Source: Nocardioides marmorisolisilvae (lineage in GTDB: Bacteria > Actinomycetota > Actinomycetes > Propionibacteriales > Nocardioidaceae). From it: a stretch of 64,000 nt of DNA. A program made the position numbers and the translations under genes. Within the stretch, counting starts at the first letter, position 1. The number at the start of each line of letters is the position of its first letter. The DNA is taken from contig NZ_RJSG01000002.1 in NCBI RefSeq assembly GCF_003725775.1, forward strand, positions 682,001 through 746,000, in the 5' to 3' direction. Positions 61,034-64,000 of the stretch are shown piece by piece. The notes below the pieces were generated by a model that had not been told where the DNA came from, ran no database searches, and saw nothing but the letters and a program-made list of their open reading frames with translations.

Positions 61034-62416
61034 GTGGGCTTGATCGGGACCTCACGTCATCAAGCGGCCGTGGACCGGCTGCGCGCGTCGTATGCCGCCA
61101 TTCCGCCGGGTTCGCCGGTGCGCCTGGCCAAGAAGACGACCAACCTGTTCCGGCAGCGTGCGGCCACGACCGCGCCCGGGCTCGACGTCGACGGCCTCGG
61201 TGGCGTGATCTCCATCGACGCGCACGCGCTGACCGCGGACGTCCAGGGCATGTGCACCTATGAGGACCTGGTCGCGCAGACCCTCCGTTTCGGGCTGATC
61301 CCGCTGGTCGTGCCGCAGCTGCGCACGATCACCCTCGGCGGTGCGGTGACCGGCCTCGGCATCGAGTCGACGTCCTTCCGCAGTGGTCTTCCGCACGAGT
61401 CGGTGCTCGAGATGGACGTCTTCACCGGCGCCGGCGAAGTCATCACCGCCTCACCCGACAACGAGCACGCCGACCTCTACTCGACGTTCCCGAACTCCTA
61501 CGGCTCACTCGGCTACGCGACCCGGCTGCGGATCAAGCTGGAGAAGGTGCCGCCGTACGTCGCGCTGCGACATGTCCGCTTCCACGAGACCGACAAGCTC
61601 GCGGCGGCGATCGCGGAGATCTCCGAGTCCGGAGAGTGGCAGGGCGAGCGCGTCGACGGCATGGACGGCGTCGCGTTCGAGCCGGGGGAGTACTACCTGA
61701 CCTTGGCGCGCTGGACCGAGGGGGTTTCGACAGGCTCACCCAACCAGGGGCCGTCGGACTACACCCGGGACCAGATCTACTTCCGCTCGATCCAGGAGCG
61801 CGAGACCGACCTGCTGACCATCCACGACTACCTGTGGCGCTGGGACACCGACTGGTTCTGGTGCTCGGGTGCCTTCGGGGCGCAGGACCCGCGGATCCGC
61901 CGGTTCTGGCCGCGGAAGTGGAAGCGCTCGGACGCGTACATGAAGCTGCTCAAGCTCGATCTGCGGTTCGGGATCGCCGACCGCCTGGACCGCCGCGCCG
62001 GTCGCCCCGAGCGTGAGCGCGTGGTCCAGGACGTGGAGGTCCCGGTCGAGAGGATCGGTGAGTTCCTCGACTGGTTCGACGCCGAGATCGGGATGCGCCC
62101 GGTGTGGCTCTGCCCGCTTCGCGCGAGCCGTCCCTGGTCCACCTACCCGCTCGAGCCCGGGCGCACCTACGTCAACGCCGGCTTCTGGGGCACCGTGCAC
62201 GTCGGTCCCGACCGGGTGAACGCCCCGAAGAACCGGGCGATCGAGACCAAGGTGCACGAGCTCGACGGGCACAAGTCCTTGTACTCCGACTCCTTCTACG
62301 ACCGGGAGACCTTCGACCGCCTCTACGACGGCCGGAATCTCGAGGCGGTGAAGAAGCGTTACGACCCTGATGGCCGGTTCATCAGCCTGTACGAGAAAGC
62401 GGTGGCACGACGATGA
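61034..62416 (+). CDS. tmsA: FAD-binding oxidoreductase for 10-methyl fatty acid synthesis (TmsA/BfaA)
   Basis: A 460-residue DHCR24-like flavoprotein. The PCMH-type FAD domain spans about residues 40-180 (TYEDLVAQTLRFGLIPLVVPQ; TITLGGAVTGLGIES). Next to a cyclopropane-synthase-type methyltransferase it matches TmsA/BfaA, which reduces the 10-methylene intermediate to 10-methylstearate with NADPH. GTG start, TAGGCT 6 nt upstream. Residues about 231-239 come from an in-frame repeat insertion. It overlaps tmsB by 4 nt. Confidence 0.88.
   Translation: MGLIGTSRHQAAVDRLRASYAAIPPGSPVRLAKKTTNLFRQRAATTAPGLDVDGLGGVISIDAHALTADVQGMCTYEDLVAQTLRFGLIPLVVPQLRTITLGGAVTGLGIESTSFRSGLPHESVLEMDVFTGAGEVITASPDNEHADLYSTFPNSYGSLGYATRLRIKLEKVPPYVALRHVRFHETDKLAAAIAEISESGEWQGERVDGMDGVAFEPGEYYLTLARWTEGVSTGSPNQGPSDYTRDQIYFRSIQERETDLLTIHDYLWRWDTDWFWCSGAFGAQDPRIRRFWPRKWKRSDAYMKLLKLDLRFGIADRLDRRAGRPERERVVQDVEVPVERIGEFLDWFDAEIGMRPVWLCPLRASRPWSTYPLEPGRTYVNAGFWGTVHVGPDRVNAPKNRAIETKVHELDGHKSLYSDSFYDRETFDRLYDGRNLEAVKKRYDPDGRFISLYEKAVARR
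61723..61746 (-). repeat. dispersed repeat inserted in frame in tmsA
   Basis: GGTTTCGACAGGCTCACCCA followed by ACCA is the reverse complement of the intergenic short repeat with a few extra bases. It is read in frame as GVSTGSPNQ between two conserved parts of the flavoprotein, in a probable surface loop. Confidence 0.75.
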
Positions 62417-63705
62417 GCATCCTCACGCCCACGACCACGATCGCGGATGCGTTCACCTCCCTCCTGATCGGCGACCTGCCGTTCCGGTTCACGGCGTACG
62501 ACGGCAGCAGCGCGGGCCCTGAGGACTCGCCGTACGGGTTGCACCTGCGCAACGAGCGCGGGCTGGCCTACCTGGTGACCGCTCCTGGCGACCTCGGCCT
62601 GGCCCGCGCCTACACGACCGGGGACCTCGAGCTGGTCGGCGCGCACCCCGGCGACCCCTACTCGGCCCTGATGCAGGTCAAGGGCAGCAAGACCGGTCTG
62701 AAGTTCCGCACCCCCAACCCGATCGAGGCGCTGAACATCATGCGCACGGTCGGCATCACCAACCTCAAGCCGCCGCCGATCCCGCCGCAGGAGCACGCGC
62801 CGCGCTGGCGCCGGATGATGGAAGGCTTCCTGCACTCCCCGGAGCGCGACGCCGAGGTGATCCACCACCACTACGACGTCTCCAACCGCTTCTACGAGCT
62901 GGTCCTCGGGCCGTCGATGACCTACACCTGCGCCTGCTTCCCGAGCGAGGACGCGACGCTGGAAGAAGCGCAGTTCCACAAGTACGACCTGGTCGCGAAC
63001 AAGCTCCAGCTGCAGCCCGGTCAGCGGTTGCTGGACGTCGGCTGCGGCTGGGGCGGCATGGTCCGCCACGCCGCGCGTGAGTACGGCGTGAAGGCTCTCG
63101 GCGTGACGCTGTCGGCCGAGCAGGCCTACTGGGCCCAGCAGAAGATCAAGGAGCAGGGCCTCGAGGACCTGGCGGAGGTGCGGCACCTGGACTACCGCGA
63201 CGTGCCCGAGGGCGACTTCGACGCGGTCAGCTCGATCGGACTGACCGAGCACATCGGCGTGGCCAACTACCCGGCGTACTTCGGGTTCCTGCGCGACAAG
63301 CTCAAGCCGCAGGGCCGGCTGCTGAACCACTGCATCACCCGCGCGGACAACAAGCGGACCAGCACCGGTGCGTTCATCGACCGCTACGTGTTCCCGGACG
63401 GCGAGCTGACCGGCTCCGGGAAGATCATCACGGAGATCCAGGACGCCGGGCTGGAGGTGCACCACGAGGAGAACCTGCGGATGCACTACGCCATGACGCT
63501 CGCGGGCTGGAACAAGAACCTGGTCGAGAACTGGGACGAGTGCGTCGCCGAGGTCGGAGAGGCCACGGCGCGCGTCTGGGGTCTCTACATCGCCGGCTCG
63601 CGGATGGGTTTCGTGACCAACGAGATCCAGCTCCACCAGGTGCTGGCGACGAAGACCGTGGACGGGCAGAGCGGCTTCCCGCTTCGCCCGGAGTGGACCC
63701 CCTGA
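62413..63705 (+). CDS. tmsB: cyclopropane-fatty-acid-synthase family methyltransferase (TmsB/BfaB)
   Basis: A 430-residue SAM-dependent fatty acid methyltransferase. The SAM motif is LLDVGCGWGGMVRHA near residue 207; the family's YDVSNRFYELVLGPSMTYTCACF near residue 155 (given in part) and the SIGLTEHIGVANY region are present. Paired with TmsA it would methylenate the C10 position of oleoyl phospholipids; TmsA then reduces the product. The start overlaps the tmsA stop (ATGA). Confidence 0.93.
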   Translation: MSILTPTTTIADAFTSLLIGDLPFRFTAYDGSSAGPEDSPYGLHLRNERGLAYLVTAPGDLGLARAYTTGDLELVGAHPGDPYSALMQVKGSKTGLKFRTPNPIEALNIMRTVGITNLKPPPIPPQEHAPRWRRMMEGFLHSPERDAEVIHHHYDVSNRFYELVLGPSMTYTCACFPSEDATLEEAQFHKYDLVANKLQLQPGQRLLDVGCGWGGMVRHAAREYGVKALGVTLSAEQAYWAQQKIKEQGLEDLAEVRHLDYRDVPEGDFDAVSSIGLTEHIGVANYPAYFGFLRDKLKPQGRLLNHCITRADNKRTSTGAFIDRYVFPDGELTGSGKIITEIQDAGLEVHHEENLRMHYAMTLAGWNKNLVENWDECVAEVGEATARVWGLYIAGSRMGFVTNEIQLHQVLATKTVDGQSGFPLRPEWTP

Positions 63706-63719
63706 ACTAACCTTCCTGG

Positions 63720-64000
63720 GTGAACGCCCGCCCCGACGCTCGTGCCCTCTCGGGCACCGTCACCGGTCGCGAGGTCCTCGGGGACCATCTCGTCCGGGTG
63801 ACGATCGACGTCCCGGGGTTCCGCAGCACCGGTGTCCCGGACGAGTGGGTGGCGCTCACCGTCCCGGGACAGTTCCAGACCCGCTACTACACGGTGCGCG
63901 CTCACGAGGGTGAGCGGATCGTGCTCGACGTGGTGATCCACGACGAGGGTCTGGTGACGCAGTGGGCGCAGACCGAGTGCGTCGGAGACGTCGTCGGCAT
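63720..64000 (+). CDS. siderophore-interacting-protein-type flavin reductase, N-terminal part
   Basis: The gene runs off the window after 93 codons. The visible part is a ferredoxin-reductase-like FAD domain: SGTVTGREVLGDHLVRVTID, then ALTVPGQFQTRYYTVRAHEG with the R-Y-Y-T FAD-binding motif, and LDVVIHDEGLVTQWA. This matches SIP-type ferric-siderophore reductases (DUF2470-less group). GTG start; TAACCT at 63708-63713 ends 6 nt upstream, so the mRNA is probably leaderless. Confidence 0.85.
   Translation, partial: MNARPDARALSGTVTGREVLGDHLVRVTIDVPGFRSTGVPDEWVALTVPGQFQTRYYTVRAHEGERIVLDVVIHDEGLVTQWAQTECVGDVVG

Noticed and set aside
1-64000. CRISPR arrays, prophage or insertion sequences
   Set aside because: No regularly spaced direct repeats, transposase, integrase or phage structural genes were seen.

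Overview
The window is a high-GC actinobacterial chromosome segment, most like Nocardioides or a close relative in the Nocardioidaceae. The main reasons are: conserved actinobacterial backbone gene order; F420-type LLM oxidoreductase; mycothiol-type maleylpyruvate-isomerase-fold protein; WS/DGAT acyltransferase; tmsAB-type 10-methyl fatty acid genes; ECF42 sigma factor paired with a DGPF/YCII protein; DUF3097; and a very frequent promoter layout in which a TANNNT -10 box ends 6-7 nt before the start codon (leaderless mRNA). No phage, insertion sequence, CRISPR array or plasmid function was seen. Genus assignment is inference.

Layout. 1-2.1 kb: nadD-rsfS-phosphoglycerate-mutase-like phosphatase, then tRNA-Ala(GGC) with its own terminator. 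2.1-23 kb is an accessory block inserted between the tRNA and leuS. It holds a GlxA-type regulator, DUF1272 and nickel-binding-type small proteins, an Old Yellow Enzyme, an F420 LLM oxidoreductase behind a KstR-type operator, a three-gene operon (split PEP-synthase/rifampin-phosphotransferase-type enzyme plus MFS pump), glycosyltransferase, flavin monooxygenase with a divergent AraC regulator, SDR, methyltransferase, and a racemase-fold/DUF1611 pair.

23-32 kb is backbone: leuS preceded by a leucine-rich leader peptide and terminator (attenuator candidate), degV, comEA-comEC, a secreted small protein behind a structured 500-bp leader, holA and rpsT. 32-46 kb mixes backbone (lepA, hemW) with acyltransferase, kinase-like, ankyrin lipoprotein, ECF42/YCII, MOSC, acyl-CoA synthetase and dioxygenase-like genes. 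46-61 kb: DUF3097, PadR regulator with a clear operator, hrcA (CIRCE) - dnaJ - rsmE, an AlkZ-like protein, an ECF sigma/GerMN membrane protein pair, HIT, copper-monooxygenase-like lipoprotein, phoH-ybeY-corC and a cytidine-deaminase-like protein. 61-64 kb: tmsA-tmsB (10-methyl branched fatty acids) and the start of a siderophore-interacting-type reductase.

A dispersed short repeat (GGTTGAG...CGAAACC and relatives) occurs between genes and, unusually, in frame inside two genes. The most promising unexplained items are the split dikinase/MFS operon with a sequence resembling the rifamycin-associated element in its promoter, the leuS attenuator, and the structured leader before the secreted protein at 30.3 kb.
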